A DNA stretch of 17,088 bases from Wenzhouxiangella sp. (GCA_007119095.1 SKQI01000236.1:1-17088); one strand, 5' to 3'. Counted from the first letter of the stretch, positions 6,970 to 13,961 are shown. Notes: a model not told the origin generated them from the sequence alone. Program-made: numbers and translations.

Positions 6970-7008
6970 GGTTAACCCAAGGTTAATCAGACTGAAAAAC
7001 GGGGTTAG
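6970..7008. promoter_or_regulatory. tandem GGTTAA half-sites at 11-bp spacing
   Basis: GGTTAA occurs at 6970-6975 and 6981-6986 with a 5-bp spacer. GGTTAG follows at 7003-7008, exactly two 11-bp steps further on. Direct hexamer repeats with 5-bp spacing are the usual shape of OmpR/PhoP-family binding sites. The block lies just before a possible minus-strand -10 (TACAGT, 6959-6954), overlapping where a -35 would be. Autoregulation by the adjacent response regulator is an inference. Confidence 0.45.
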
Positions 7009-7029
7009 GTGGCCCGCCAAGCGCCCGCA

Positions 7030-8157
7030 TTAACGGTCATCCACGAGATTGAGATTCTGCAGCCGGCCGGTCAAGGAATCGGAATCAGCTCCCTCGCTGA
7101 GCTTGACGGCCAGGCGAACATCATTGGCAGAATCGGCGTGACGCAGGGCTTCCTCGTAGGAGATGCAACCTTCCTGGTAAAGGGCGAGCAGGCTTTGGTC
7201 GAAAGTCACCATGCCATGATGGGTGGAGTCTTTCATGATCGACTTGATTTCTTCGATCTTGCCTTTTCGAATCTTTTCCTGAACCAGCGGGGTATTGACC
7301 AGCATCTCGAGGGCAACGTGCCTTCGCTTGCCATCCACCGACGGCACCAGCTGCTGGGCAATGACCGCCCTCAAGTTGAATGACAGATCCAGCAGAACCT
7401 GTGCATGGCGGTCTTCCGGGAAGAAATGGAGGATGCGATCCATCGCCTGGTTGGCGTTGTTTGCGTGCAGCGTGGTCAGGCACAGATGGCCGGTTTCGGC
7501 AAACGTGATCGCATGCTCCATGGACTCCCGGGTCCGAATCTCGCCAATCAGGATGACATCGGGAGCCTGGCGCAGCGTATTCTTCAGAGCAACATCGAAT
7601 GAGTTGGTATCAATCCCCACCTCGCGCTGCGTGACCAGGCTCTTGCGATGCTTGTGAACGAATTCGATCGGATCCTCGATGCTGATGATGTGACCCGATG
7701 CATTGCAGTTGCGATGTCCCACCATGGCTGCCAGCGTGGTCGACTTTCCGGTACCGGTGGCCCCGACCAGGACAATAATGCCGCGCTTGGTCATCGCCAG
7801 ATCGGCCAGCGCATCCGGCAGGTCCAGATCTTCGAAGGTCGGAATCTTGGTTTCGATACGGCGACAGACCATACCGACACTGTTGCGCTGGTAGAAAGCA
7901 CTGACTCGGAAACGCGCCAGGCCCTCCAGCGAGATTGCAAACTGGCACTCCTTCGATGAGTGAAATTCATCGCGCTGATCACCCGTCATGATGCCATTGA
8001 TGATGTCGACCACGGAGTCATGATTGAGTGCTTCGCGGGTCAGCGGTTTTATTCTTCCGTGAACCTTGATGCAAGGGGGCGCACCAACCGTCACGAACAG
8101 GTCTGAACCCTTGTTCTCGTGAAGCTGGCGAAGCCAGTCCTGAATATTGCTTTGCAT
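7030..8157 (-). CDS. pilU: type IV pilus retraction ATPase PilU
   Basis: 375-residue hexameric AAA-like secretion ATPase that works with PilT to pull in type IV pili from the cytoplasmic face of the inner membrane. Start chosen at 8157 (MQSNIQDWLRQLHENKGSDL) because AAGGAG lies 5 nt upstream; the frame stays open another 50 codons but reads as non-coding. Motifs: Walker A GATGTGKST (132-140), Asp box HIISIEDPIE (156-165), Walker B VILIGEIR (201-208, E206) and His box HLCLTTLHANNA (224-235). Threonine in the P-loop and the divergent C-terminal region rather than AIRNLIRE separate it from PilT. It begins 40 bp after pilT and is surely co-transcribed with it. Confidence 0.94.
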   Translation of the reverse strand: MQSNIQDWLRQLHENKGSDLFVTVGAPPCIKVHGRIKPLTREALNHDSVVDIINGIMTGDQRDEFHSSKECQFAISLEGLARFRVSAFYQRNSVGMVCRRIETKIPTFEDLDLPDALADLAMTKRGIIVLVGATGTGKSTTLAAMVGHRNCNASGHIISIEDPIEFVHKHRKSLVTQREVGIDTNSFDVALKNTLRQAPDVILIGEIRTRESMEHAITFAETGHLCLTTLHANNANQAMDRILHFFPEDRHAQVLLDLSFNLRAVIAQQLVPSVDGKRRHVALEMLVNTPLVQEKIRKGKIEEIKSIMKDSTHHGMVTFDQSLLALYQEGCISYEEALRHADSANDVRLAVKLSEGADSDSLTGRLQNLNLVDDR

Positions 8158-8162
8158 TTCGA

Positions 8163-8168
8163 CTCCTT
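8163..8168 (-). promoter_or_regulatory. strong Shine-Dalgarno of pilU
   Basis: AAGGAG on the minus strand, 5 nt before the ATG at 8157. It decides the pilU start over the longer open frame. Confidence 0.75.
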
Positions 8169-8197
8169 GGGAGTAAGCCTCGATTCTGCCCGCCGGA

Positions 8198-9235
8198 TCA
8201 GGCCAACGCGGTCTTGTTCTGAGCCTTGCGCATCGCTTCCGGTCGGGTAACCAAACCACGGCGGACAAGCTCGATAAGGGACTGATCCAGCGTTGACATG
8301 CCGACATTCTGTCCGGTCTGAATGGCCGAATACATCTGCGCCACCTTGTCTTCGCGGATCAGGTTGCGAATGGCCGGCGTTGCCACCATGATCTCGTGAG
8401 CGGCAACGCGCCCGCCAGCCACTCTTTTCAGCAAGGTCTGGGAGATGACCGCGCGCAGCGACTCCGAGAGCATTGATCGGACAATCGGCTTCTCTTCGCC
8501 CGGGAAGACGTCGATGATCCGGTCGATGGTCTTCGGTGCCGAAGAGGTGTGCAAGGTCGCAAAAACGATATGCCCGGTCTCGGCTGCGGTAAGCGCCAGA
8601 CGCACCGTCTCGATGTCACGCAGCTCGCCGACCAGAATGATGTCCGGATCCTCACGCAGCGCGGAGCGCAGCGCCTGGTTGAAACCGTGGGTATCGCGCT
8701 TGACCTCGCGCTGGTTGATCAGGCAGCGCTGTGAGGTGTGAACGAATTCGATCGGGTCTTCAATCGTCAGAATATGACCCGCGACGGTCTTGTTGAGGTG
8801 GTCGATCATTGCCGCCAGCGTGGTCGATTTGCCTGAACCGGTCGGGCCGGTCACGAGGATCAGGCCGCGCGGCACCTCGATGATATCCTTGAATACTGCC
8901 GGCGCATTGATGTCTTCCAGGGTCCAGATCTCGTTGGGGATGACACGAAAGGCAGCGCCAATGCCGCGGTGGTGGTGAAAGGCGTTGACACGAAACCGAG
9001 CCAGCCCAGGCACGTTGTAAGAAAAATCAACCTCGAGATTGGCTTCGTAGTCGCGGCGCTGATGGTCACTCATGGTCGAGTAAACCAGTTCAGCCATTTC
9101 CTTGTTCTGGAGTGCCGGCGTGTTGATGCGGTGGATATCGCCATCCACCCGAATCATCGGCGGAAGACCGGCCGAAATATGCAGGTCGGAGGCCTTGTTC
9201 TTGACCGTAAATGCCAGTAATTCAGTAATGTCCAT
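8198..9235 (-). CDS. pilT: type IV pilus twitching motility ATPase PilT
   Basis: 345 residues, the usual PilT length (about 344). It drives pilus depolymerisation and twitching. The start at 9235 gives MDITELLAFTVKNKASDLHIS, the family N-terminus; the 40 extra open codons upstream do not fit. Motifs: Walker A GPTGSGKST (130-138), Asp box HILTIEDPIE (154-163), Walker B DIILVGELRD (198-207, E204), His box HIVFATLHTSSA (222-233) and the PilT signature AIRNLIRE (288-295). The upstream sequence has only a weak GGGG ribosome site. It is divergent from yggS by 118 bp, an arrangement also found in Pseudomonas. No other pilus genes are in the window. Confidence 0.97.
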   Translation of the reverse strand: MDITELLAFTVKNKASDLHISAGLPPMIRVDGDIHRINTPALQNKEMAELVYSTMSDHQRRDYEANLEVDFSYNVPGLARFRVNAFHHHRGIGAAFRVIPNEIWTLEDINAPAVFKDIIEVPRGLILVTGPTGSGKSTTLAAMIDHLNKTVAGHILTIEDPIEFVHTSQRCLINQREVKRDTHGFNQALRSALREDPDIILVGELRDIETVRLALTAAETGHIVFATLHTSSAPKTIDRIIDVFPGEEKPIVRSMLSESLRAVISQTLLKRVAGGRVAAHEIMVATPAIRNLIREDKVAQMYSAIQTGQNVGMSTLDQSLIELVRRGLVTRPEAMRKAQNKTALA

Positions 9236-9337
9236 TAGCAACCCCAGTATTGACAGTGCACATCCGGTGCAACCGGCGACGAAAACGTCAAAGCCACTCG
9301 CGTCAGCAGAACAATGAACTGCGTCGCGACCCCATGA

Positions 9338-9365
9338 ATAGTAGCCTATCTGCATGACGAATCAA
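9338..9365 (-). promoter_or_regulatory. candidate pilT promoter
   Basis: On the minus strand TTGATT (9365-9360) and TACTAT (9343-9338) are spaced 16 bp, each four of six to consensus. The -35 overlaps the first codons of yggS. The leader to pilT would be about 100 nt. Confidence 0.35.
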
Positions 9366-10076
9366 ATCTCGGCCCAAAGCACCAGCCAGGCACCAGGCGA
9401 CCGCCTGGCCAGAATTCAGGCGCGAATCGACGCTGCCTGCCGAACGAGCGGCCGTGATCCCGACACCGTGTCTTTGCTGGCCGTCAGCAAGGGCCAACCC
9501 CTGCACGCGCTGAAAACCCTGATTGCATCGGGCCAGCAGGCTTTTGGCGAGAACTACCTCGACGAGGCGCTTGAAAAAATAGCGGCACTCGCCGACGCTC
9601 CCCTGACCTGGCACTTCATCGGGCCCATCCAGTCCAACAAGACGCGGGCCATCGCGGAAAACTTCGACTGGGTCCACAGCGTCGACCGCGCCAAGATCAT
9701 TCGCCGGCTGTCGGATCAGCGGCCCGATTCGCTGAACCCCCTGAACGTGCTGATCCAGGTCAATCTCGACGGCGAGCAGCAAAAGGCCGGCTGCGATCCC
9801 GACCAGATCGAAGCGCTGGCTGCCCGGATCGAAGACAGTCCACGCCTGGTGCTGCGAGGGCTGATGGCCATTCCAGCACCTCGCGAACAGCGCCAGGAGC
9901 AGATCGCTGTCTTTGAACAGCTGTACGACCTGTACGCGGAACTGAAGTTGACCCATCGTGGCGTCGACACCCTTTCTGCCGGCATGTCAGGCGATCTGGA
10001 AGCCGCGATCATCGCCGGCAGCACCATGGTCAGGGTTGGCACCGACCTTTTCGGACCGCGCCGGTCGCAGACTTAA
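9354..10076 (+). CDS. yggS: YggS/PROSC-type pyridoxal-phosphate homeostasis protein
   Basis: 240 residues, normal for the family. It binds pyridoxal 5'-phosphate on a single alanine-racemase-like TIM barrel and buffers free PLP in the cytoplasm. The PLP lysine is K46 in LLAVSKGQP. Other conserved blocks are FGENYLDEA (64-72), WHFIGPIQSNK (86-96), LSAGMSGDLEAAI (207-219, phosphate side) and MVRVGTDLFG (225-234). The start at 9354 is the only suitable ATG. No Shine-Dalgarno is visible, and a weak -10-like TAGCCT ends 6 nt before it, so the mRNA may be leaderless. proC follows 32 bp later on the same strand, a common pairing. The pdxH enzyme in this window makes the cofactor that YggS handles. 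Confidence 0.95.
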   Translation: MTNQISAQSTSQAPGDRLARIQARIDAACRTSGRDPDTVSLLAVSKGQPLHALKTLIASGQQAFGENYLDEALEKIAALADAPLTWHFIGPIQSNKTRAIAENFDWVHSVDRAKIIRRLSDQRPDSLNPLNVLIQVNLDGEQQKAGCDPDQIEALAARIEDSPRLVLRGLMAIPAPREQRQEQIAVFEQLYDLYAELKLTHRGVDTLSAGMSGDLEAAIIAGSTMVRVGTDLFGPRRSQT

Positions 10077-10096
10077 AGACAACACCCCAGCAGGTT

Positions 10097-10102
10097 TACA
10101 AT
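10097..10102 (+). promoter_or_regulatory. candidate -10 of a leaderless proC transcript
   Basis: TACAAT matches five of six consensus bases and ends 6 nt before the proC ATG, so transcription would begin at or next to the start codon. No good -35 is visible and no Shine-Dalgarno precedes proC. Confidence 0.4.
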
Positions 10103-10108
10103 ACCGCC

Positions 10109-10933
10109 ATGGATAGCCCTGACGCGCAAAATCGGATCAGCTTCATCGGCGGTGGCAACATGGCGCGCGCACTGATTGGCGGAATGATTGCCGCCAACCA
10201 TGACCCGGCCCTGATCACGGTGGCCGACCCCGATGCGACACAGCGCAAAACGCTGGCCAAAGACCTGGGTGTTGGTGTTGTCGCCGACAACGCTGGCGCC
10301 GTTGCCGATCAGCGAGTGGTGGTACTTGCCGTCAAGCCCCAGGTCATCGACAAGATCCTCGGTGACATCGGCCAGGCCTTGAATAGCCGCACACTGGTGA
10401 TCAGCGTCGCCGCCGGCACCACCCTGGCCCGACTTGAACAGGGCCTGGGCCAATCGCGCCCGCTGGTTCGAGCCATGCCGAACACGCCCGCACTGTACGG
10501 TGCCGGCATGACCGGACTGGTCGCCAACCAGGCTTGCAACACCGAAGACCGCCACCTTGCCGAGGCGTTGTTCGGCGCTGCGGGGGCGACTGCCTGGGTC
10601 GATGATGAAGTGCTGATGGACACAGTTACGGCCGTTTCCGGTTCCGGACCCGCTTACTTCTTTGCCCTGACCGAGCACCTGACCAAAGCCGGCGTCAGTG
10701 CCGGCCTGCCGCCGGCATTGGCAGCTCAATTCGCCCGCCAGACAGCGATCGGGGCCGGCGTCATGCTCGATCGCGCGACAGTCGATGCCGGAGAACTACG
10801 GCGACGGGTAACCTCGCCCGGCGGCACGACAGCCGCCGCGCTCGAGCAGTTTTCCGCCGACGGCTTCGAGACCATGGTCGAGCGTGCAGTCGCCGCCGCT
10901 GTCCAACGTGGCCGTGCGCTGGGAGGCAAATGA
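10109..10933 (+). CDS. proC: pyrroline-5-carboxylate reductase
   Basis: 274 residues, matching the family. It reduces 1-pyrroline-5-carboxylate to L-proline with NAD(P)H, the last step of proline synthesis. The Rossmann motif GGGNMA lies at 14-19, followed by AVKPQ (74-78), RAMPNTP (121-127), the substrate-binding TAVSGSGPAYFF (174-185) and VTSPGGTT (234-241). The start at 10109 leaves a short nine-residue lead before the Rossmann strand (ISFIGGGN). yggT starts within the last codons (overlap ATGA at 10930-10933). That places proC and yggT in one operon, probably with yggS. Confidence 0.97.
   Translation: MDSPDAQNRISFIGGGNMARALIGGMIAANHDPALITVADPDATQRKTLAKDLGVGVVADNAGAVADQRVVVLAVKPQVIDKILGDIGQALNSRTLVISVAAGTTLARLEQGLGQSRPLVRAMPNTPALYGAGMTGLVANQACNTEDRHLAEALFGAAGATAWVDDEVLMDTVTAVSGSGPAYFFALTEHLTKAGVSAGLPPALAAQFARQTAIGAGVMLDRATVDAGELRRRVTSPGGTTAAALEQFSADGFETMVERAVAAAVQRGRALGGK
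10921..10926 (+). promoter_or_regulatory. Shine-Dalgarno of yggT inside proC
   Basis: GGGAGG lies 3 nt before the ATG at 10930 and 6 nt before a second in-frame ATG at 10933. The spacing favours the second ATG slightly; the products differ by one methionine. Confidence 0.6.
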
Positions 10934-11472
10934 TGGGCTCACCAACAGCCGCATTCTCGTTCCTTGTCGAGACCTTGTTCCACCTGTACCTGGTGGTGCT
11001 GTTGCTGCGGATTCTTCTGGAGATGGTTCGCTCGGATTTCTACAACCCAATCGTGCAGCTGCTGCTCAAGGTCACCGACCCGCTGGTCAAGCCCTTGAGC
11101 CGGCTGATCCCCCCAGCCGGGCGCCTCAATCTGGCGGCCATTGTCGTGCTTTACCTGATTCAGCTATTGAGCCTGTTTCTGCTGATCCTGATCGTCGGTG
11201 CAAACCTCGACCCACTGGTGCTGGCCCTGGTCGCCGTACTGCGGTTGGTTCGAATGCTGCTGGTGCTCTATCTGGTTCTGATCATTGCCGGCGTGATCCT
11301 GTCATGGGTGGGACAGAACTTCAGGCATCCGATCGTCCCGCTGATTTACCAGTTGACCGACCCGGTACTGGCGCCCATTCGGCGTGTACTGCCGCCCCTC
11401 GGTGGCTTCGACCTGTCACCACTGGTCGCCCTGATCGGCATTCAGTTCCTGATCATTCTGCTAGGGGTTTAA
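10930..11472 (+). CDS. yggT: YggT-family integral membrane protein
   Basis: 180 residues with two internal YGGT repeats: residues 34-78 (FYNPIVQLLLKVTDPLVKP, then RLIPP) and 128-172 (FRHPIVPLIYQLTDPVLAP, then RVLPP) align almost residue for residue. Hydrophobic segments lie around 10-32, 66-90, 96-126 and 160-180, so it is an inner-membrane protein with about four helices. The molecular role of YggT is poorly defined; the family has been linked to osmotic or cation stress and, in plastids and cyanobacteria, to thylakoid and nucleoid organisation. The start overlaps the proC stop, which indicates translational coupling. Confidence 0.93.
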   Translation: MMGSPTAAFSFLVETLFHLYLVVLLLRILLEMVRSDFYNPIVQLLLKVTDPLVKPLSRLIPPAGRLNLAAIVVLYLIQLLSLFLLILIVGANLDPLVLALVAVLRLVRMLLVLYLVLIIAGVILSWVGQNFRHPIVPLIYQLTDPVLAPIRRVLPPLGGFDLSPLVALIGIQFLIILLGV

Positions 11473-11480
11473 AGCATCGT

Positions 11481-11508
11481 TTTTCACTCGCCACGGCAGG
11501 CGTAATAT
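11481..11508 (+). promoter_or_regulatory. weak candidate promoter for the DUF4426 gene
   Basis: TTTTCA (11481-11486) and TAATAT (11503-11508) are 16 bp apart, four of six matches each. GCAGG and CCTGC flank the -10 as a 5-bp inverted repeat. The leader would be about 50 nt. Confidence 0.25.
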
Positions 11509-11564
11509 CCTGCTTCGTGTACAGTCGTCCATCGGTCGACCCTTGCAAACGCTCAGGTGCTGTC

Positions 11565-12005
11565 ATGAGAAATCGATTACTTGTCCCAAGCCTGCTTCTT
11601 CTCTGCGTATCCGCTATTGGCCACGCGGGCCAGGCCGAAACTTTCGGCCCCTACGCCGTCCACTACAACACCTTCAACACCAACTTGCTTACCCCGGACG
11701 TTGCGCGAGCCTATTCCATCCAGCGCAGCGCCAGTCGCGCGCTGCTCAACATTGCCGTCATTCGCCATGACGACGAGACCATGGGCACCCCGGTTCGGGC
11801 TCGGGTTTCGGCAACGGCCACCAACCTTGCCGGTCAGCGTCGGGATCTGAACATGCGCGAAATTCGCGACCAGGACGCAATTTATTACATCGGCAGCTTT
11901 GGCATCAGCAATGAGGAAACCCTGAACTTCCGCATCAGCGTGCAACCGCTGGGACAGACCGAAGCTCACGAATTCAGCTTCCGCCAGCAGTTCTACACTC
12001 GCTGA
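11565..12005 (+). CDS. exported DUF4426-type protein
   Basis: 146 residues from the ATG at 11565, with AGGTG 5 nt upstream. The open frame reaches back inside yggT but that part is a shadow. Residues 1-24 are a signal peptide (LLVPSLLLLCVSAIGHAGQA), and the mature protein begins ETFGPYAVHYNTFNTNLL, a pattern I associate with DUF4426. Later conserved-looking blocks are RALLNIAVIRH (58-68) and FGISNEETLNFRISVQP (112-128). It should be periplasmic; no function is known. In Pseudomonas the same family lies just downstream of the yggT-metX-metW stretch, so its position here is the same neighbourhood without met genes. The gene ends 16 bp from the convergent stop of the next gene. Confidence 0.8.
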   Translation: MRNRLLVPSLLLLCVSAIGHAGQAETFGPYAVHYNTFNTNLLTPDVARAYSIQRSASRALLNIAVIRHDDETMGTPVRARVSATATNLAGQRRDLNMREIRDQDAIYYIGSFGISNEETLNFRISVQPLGQTEAHEFSFRQQFYTR

Positions 12006-12021
12006 TAGACATTCAGAGCGT

Positions 12022-12546
12022 TCAGGGCGGCTCTGCGACCAACTCGTAACTGCGCAGGGCCCAGTCGGCGTCTTCATCCAGGCCGCCGTCATTCACCCAG
12101 CGGGCCTGATACCAGAAGCCGTCCATGCGGAAACTTCGTCCGCGCAGTTCCTCCGGCAGCGCCGGCAGATAAGCCGGCGGCGGCACGTCGACCAGCACCG
12201 GCAGTGTCAGCTCTGGCACTCGATCCCGATCAATCGCCGCCAGCAGTTCCCGATAGCGGCGATGAAACTCACCATCATCTTCCTCGATGCGATCAGGATG
12301 ATGCAACCTCAAGGCCAGCAGGTGCCAACGCGTTTCGGTCCAGACGGTCATCATCTGAATTTCCCAGCCGTCCGGGGTGAACCGATAGAGCTCGGAGCGA
12401 TCACCAATATAGGCACCGGGACCTGCGCTGGCCAAGGTTTGTCCGATCAGGCGGGTAAAGGCTTCGAAATCAGGCTCTTCAGCCACAGCGATGGAGCCCG
12501 CAGACAGCAGCAGGAGACCGGACAGGATGCGGTGCCAGACGCTCAT
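12022..12546 (-). CDS. exported protein of unknown function
   Basis: 174 residues from the ATG at 12546 (MSVWHRILSGLLLLSAGSIAVA signal peptide, cleaved before EEPDFE). An ATG at 12558 would add MVLR and would leave only 6 bp to the divergent trmH start. Neither has a Shine-Dalgarno sequence. The mature protein is acidic and rich in W and R, with segments such as YRFTPDGWEIQMMTVW, LLALRLHHPD and SFRMDGFWYQARWVNDGG. A proline-rich stretch (VDVPPPAYLPALPEE) lies in the middle third. No hydrophobic helix follows the signal, so a periplasmic or lipid-free envelope protein is likely. I recognise no family. Confidence 0.65.
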   Translation of the reverse strand: MSVWHRILSGLLLLSAGSIAVAEEPDFEAFTRLIGQTLASAGPGAYIGDRSELYRFTPDGWEIQMMTVWTETRWHLLALRLHHPDRIEEDDGEFHRRYRELLAAIDRDRVPELTLPVLVDVPPPAYLPALPEELRGRSFRMDGFWYQARWVNDGGLDEDADWALRSYELVAEPP

Positions 12547-12552
12547 ACGCAG

Positions 12553-12558
12553 TACCAT
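12553..12558 (+). promoter_or_regulatory. candidate -10 of a leaderless trmH transcript
   Basis: TACCAT (four of six matches) ends 6 nt before the trmH ATG at 12565. Only 18 bp separate trmH from the divergent gene, so any -35 must lie inside that gene. No Shine-Dalgarno is visible. Confidence 0.3.
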
Positions 12559-12564
12559 ACTCGG

Positions 12565-13209
12565 ATGACGCCTGAACGCAAAGCCCGAATTCAGTCGGTG
12601 GCCGCCCGCCGCCAGGTTGACCTGACCGTATTCATGGAGCGGGTACACAAACCGCACAATGTTGCCGCCATTCTTCGAACCTGCGATGCGGTCGGCGTGA
12701 TGCGCGCCCATGCGGTGCCGCCCACCGGCGGCATCCCGGCACTGAACCACACTGCCCAGGGCGCCCAGCGTTGGGTGGAACTGATTCGCCACCATGACGC
12801 AGCCGCCGGCCTGGCCCAGCTGCGGCAAGCCGGCTTCAGACTCTATGCGGCCCACTTTTCCGAGCGCGCCGTGGACTTTCGCGAACCGGACTACACCCAG
12901 CCCACCGCAATCGTGATGGGTACGGAGAAGTTCGGCGTCAGCGCCGAGACGCTGGAGATGGTCGACGGCGAAGTTGTGATTCCGATGTTGGGCATGACCC
13001 AGTCACTCAATGTTTCGGTGGCCACCGCGTTGATTCTTTTCGAGGCCCAGCGTCAGCGGCAGGCTGCTGGCATGTATGAACCACGATCTTTGGAAGAGTC
13101 GCCCTGGAAAGAGCTGAGTGAAGGCTGGATTGCGCGGGATCTGGCGCGGAGGAAAACGCCGCCGCCGGACAACGCCGGGTTGGATCTGGAAATCGACGGG
13201 AAGGAGTAA
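12565..13209 (+). CDS. trmH: tRNA (guanosine-18-2'-O)-methyltransferase
   Basis: 214 residues, slightly shorter than E. coli TrmH (229). It methylates the ribose of G18 in the tRNA D-loop using S-adenosylmethionine and has the SPOUT trefoil-knot fold. MERVHKPHNVAAILRTCDAV (24-43) is motif 1 with the catalytic arginine R38; IVMGTEKFGV (116-125) is motif 2; IPMLGMTQSLNVSVATALIL (139-158) is the knot motif 3 that binds the cofactor. VDFREPDYTQPT and EAQRQRQAAGMY also match E. coli TrmH closely. The start at 12565 gives MTPERKARIQSVAARRQ, the family N-terminus; a longer open frame upstream runs antisense through the neighbouring gene and is rejected. Confidence 0.96.
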   Translation: MTPERKARIQSVAARRQVDLTVFMERVHKPHNVAAILRTCDAVGVMRAHAVPPTGGIPALNHTAQGAQRWVELIRHHDAAAGLAQLRQAGFRLYAAHFSERAVDFREPDYTQPTAIVMGTEKFGVSAETLEMVDGEVVIPMLGMTQSLNVSVATALILFEAQRQRQAAGMYEPRSLEESPWKELSEGWIARDLARRKTPPPDNAGLDLEIDGKE

Positions 13210-13214
13210 AGGGA

Positions 13215-13238
13215 AAAGGGGCAAAGGGGCAAAGAGGC
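13215..13238. repeat. 8-bp tandem repeat (AAAGGGGC), three copies
   Basis: AAAGGGGC (13215-13222), AAAGGGGC (13223-13230) and AAAGAGGC (13231-13238) run head to tail just after the trmH stop. A degenerate AAAGGGA lies before and AAAGGAAA after. Purine only on the plus strand apart from the C of each unit. Confidence 0.8.
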
Positions 13239-13287
13239 AAAGGAAAGACTGGACGAGGGCAGGGCTATCCGCCAACTCCCAGCTCTC

Positions 13288-13337
13288 GCATTGGGTGGTA
13301 TCTGTCAGGCCGTGAGCTGGCGGATGCCACCCGATGC
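13288..13337 (+). repeat. 21-bp RNA hairpin between trmH and pdxH
   Basis: Arms 13288-13308 and 13317-13337 pair at all 21 positions in plus-strand RNA, four as U-G wobbles, around the 8-nt loop GCCGTGAG. On the minus strand the wobbles become mismatches, so the structure belongs to rightward RNA, that is trmH transcripts. Only TTCTCCC follows, so it is not a typical U-tract terminator. It could be a 3'-end stabiliser or a REP-type palindrome. Confidence 0.65.
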
Positions 13338-13370
13338 TTCTCCCAACCTCCAAACCTCCTGATCCAATGG

Positions 13371-13961
13371 TCAGGGGTAGAGGAGGGTTTCCTGCCAGTT
13401 GCCGTCCTTCAGGTCGAAGCAGACGCGTTCGTGGAGGCGGTATTCGCGGCCGTACCAGAACTCGACGCGGTGCGGCCGGACGCGAAACCCTGACCAGTGC
13501 TCGGGGCGGGGGATTTCGCGGCCTTCATAGCGCGATTCAATTTCCTTGACGCGGGCAACCAGCTCCTCGCGGCTGGCCAATTCCTGCGACTGGCGTGAAG
13601 CCCAGGCCCCGACCTGGCTGCCACGCGGCCGGCTGGCAAAATAAGCATCGGCCTCAACCGCACTGACCGGCTCGGCCAAGCCGTCGACCAGAACCTGCTC
13701 GGCAGTTTCTCGCCACCAGAACACCAGGCTAACCGCCGGATTTGCAACCAGGTGACGCCCTTTGCGAGAGTTGAGGTTGGTATAGAACACGAACCCACCC
13801 GGATCAGCATCCTTGAGCAGCACGGTTCTGGCGCTGGGCCGACCTCCTTCGGCGACCGTCGCCAGGGTCATGGCCGTCGGCTCCGGCACATTGGCCACCC
13901 GAGCGCGCTCGAAGCCAGCCTGGAATCGTTCAAGCATCTCAGTAGTCATTGCCTGGATCAT
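13371..13961 (-). CDS. pdxH: pyridoxamine/pyridoxine 5'-phosphate oxidase
   Basis: 196 residues, FMN enzyme that oxidises pyridoxine- or pyridoxamine-phosphate to pyridoxal phosphate. Seen: RPSARTVLLKDAD (41-53) and GGFVFYTNLNSRKGR (55-69) for FMN binding, VSLVFWW, YFASRPRGSQVGAWASRQSQ (107-126), and the C-terminal FRVRPHRVEFWYGREYRLHERV with ETLLYP at the very end. The protein lacks the longer N-terminal arm of the E. coli enzyme (218) and matches the shorter xanthomonad form. The ATG at 13961 overlaps the stop of the upstream SDR gene (ATGA), which supports this start; ATGs at residues 5 and 9 are alternatives. It is the third gene of the exosortase operon. Confidence 0.95.
   Translation of the reverse strand: MIQAMTTEMLERFQAGFERARVANVPEPTAMTLATVAEGGRPSARTVLLKDADPGGFVFYTNLNSRKGRHLVANPAVSLVFWWRETAEQVLVDGLAEPVSAVEADAYFASRPRGSQVGAWASRQSQELASREELVARVKEIESRYEGREIPRPEHWSGFRVRPHRVEFWYGREYRLHERVCFDLKDGNWQETLLYP

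Noticed and set aside
6993..7008. TTTTT-containing sequence as a ColR box
   Set aside because: It resembles the motif I remember for Pseudomonas ColR but is out of register by one base; too uncertain to annotate.
9250..9255. Perfect TTGACA on the plus strand upstream of yggS
   Set aside because: Nothing like a -10 occurs 16-18 bp downstream (CCGGCG region), so it is probably chance.
12262..12564. N-terminal extension of trmH over 101 codons
   Set aside because: It runs antisense through the exported-protein gene, and the TrmH family starts at 12565.
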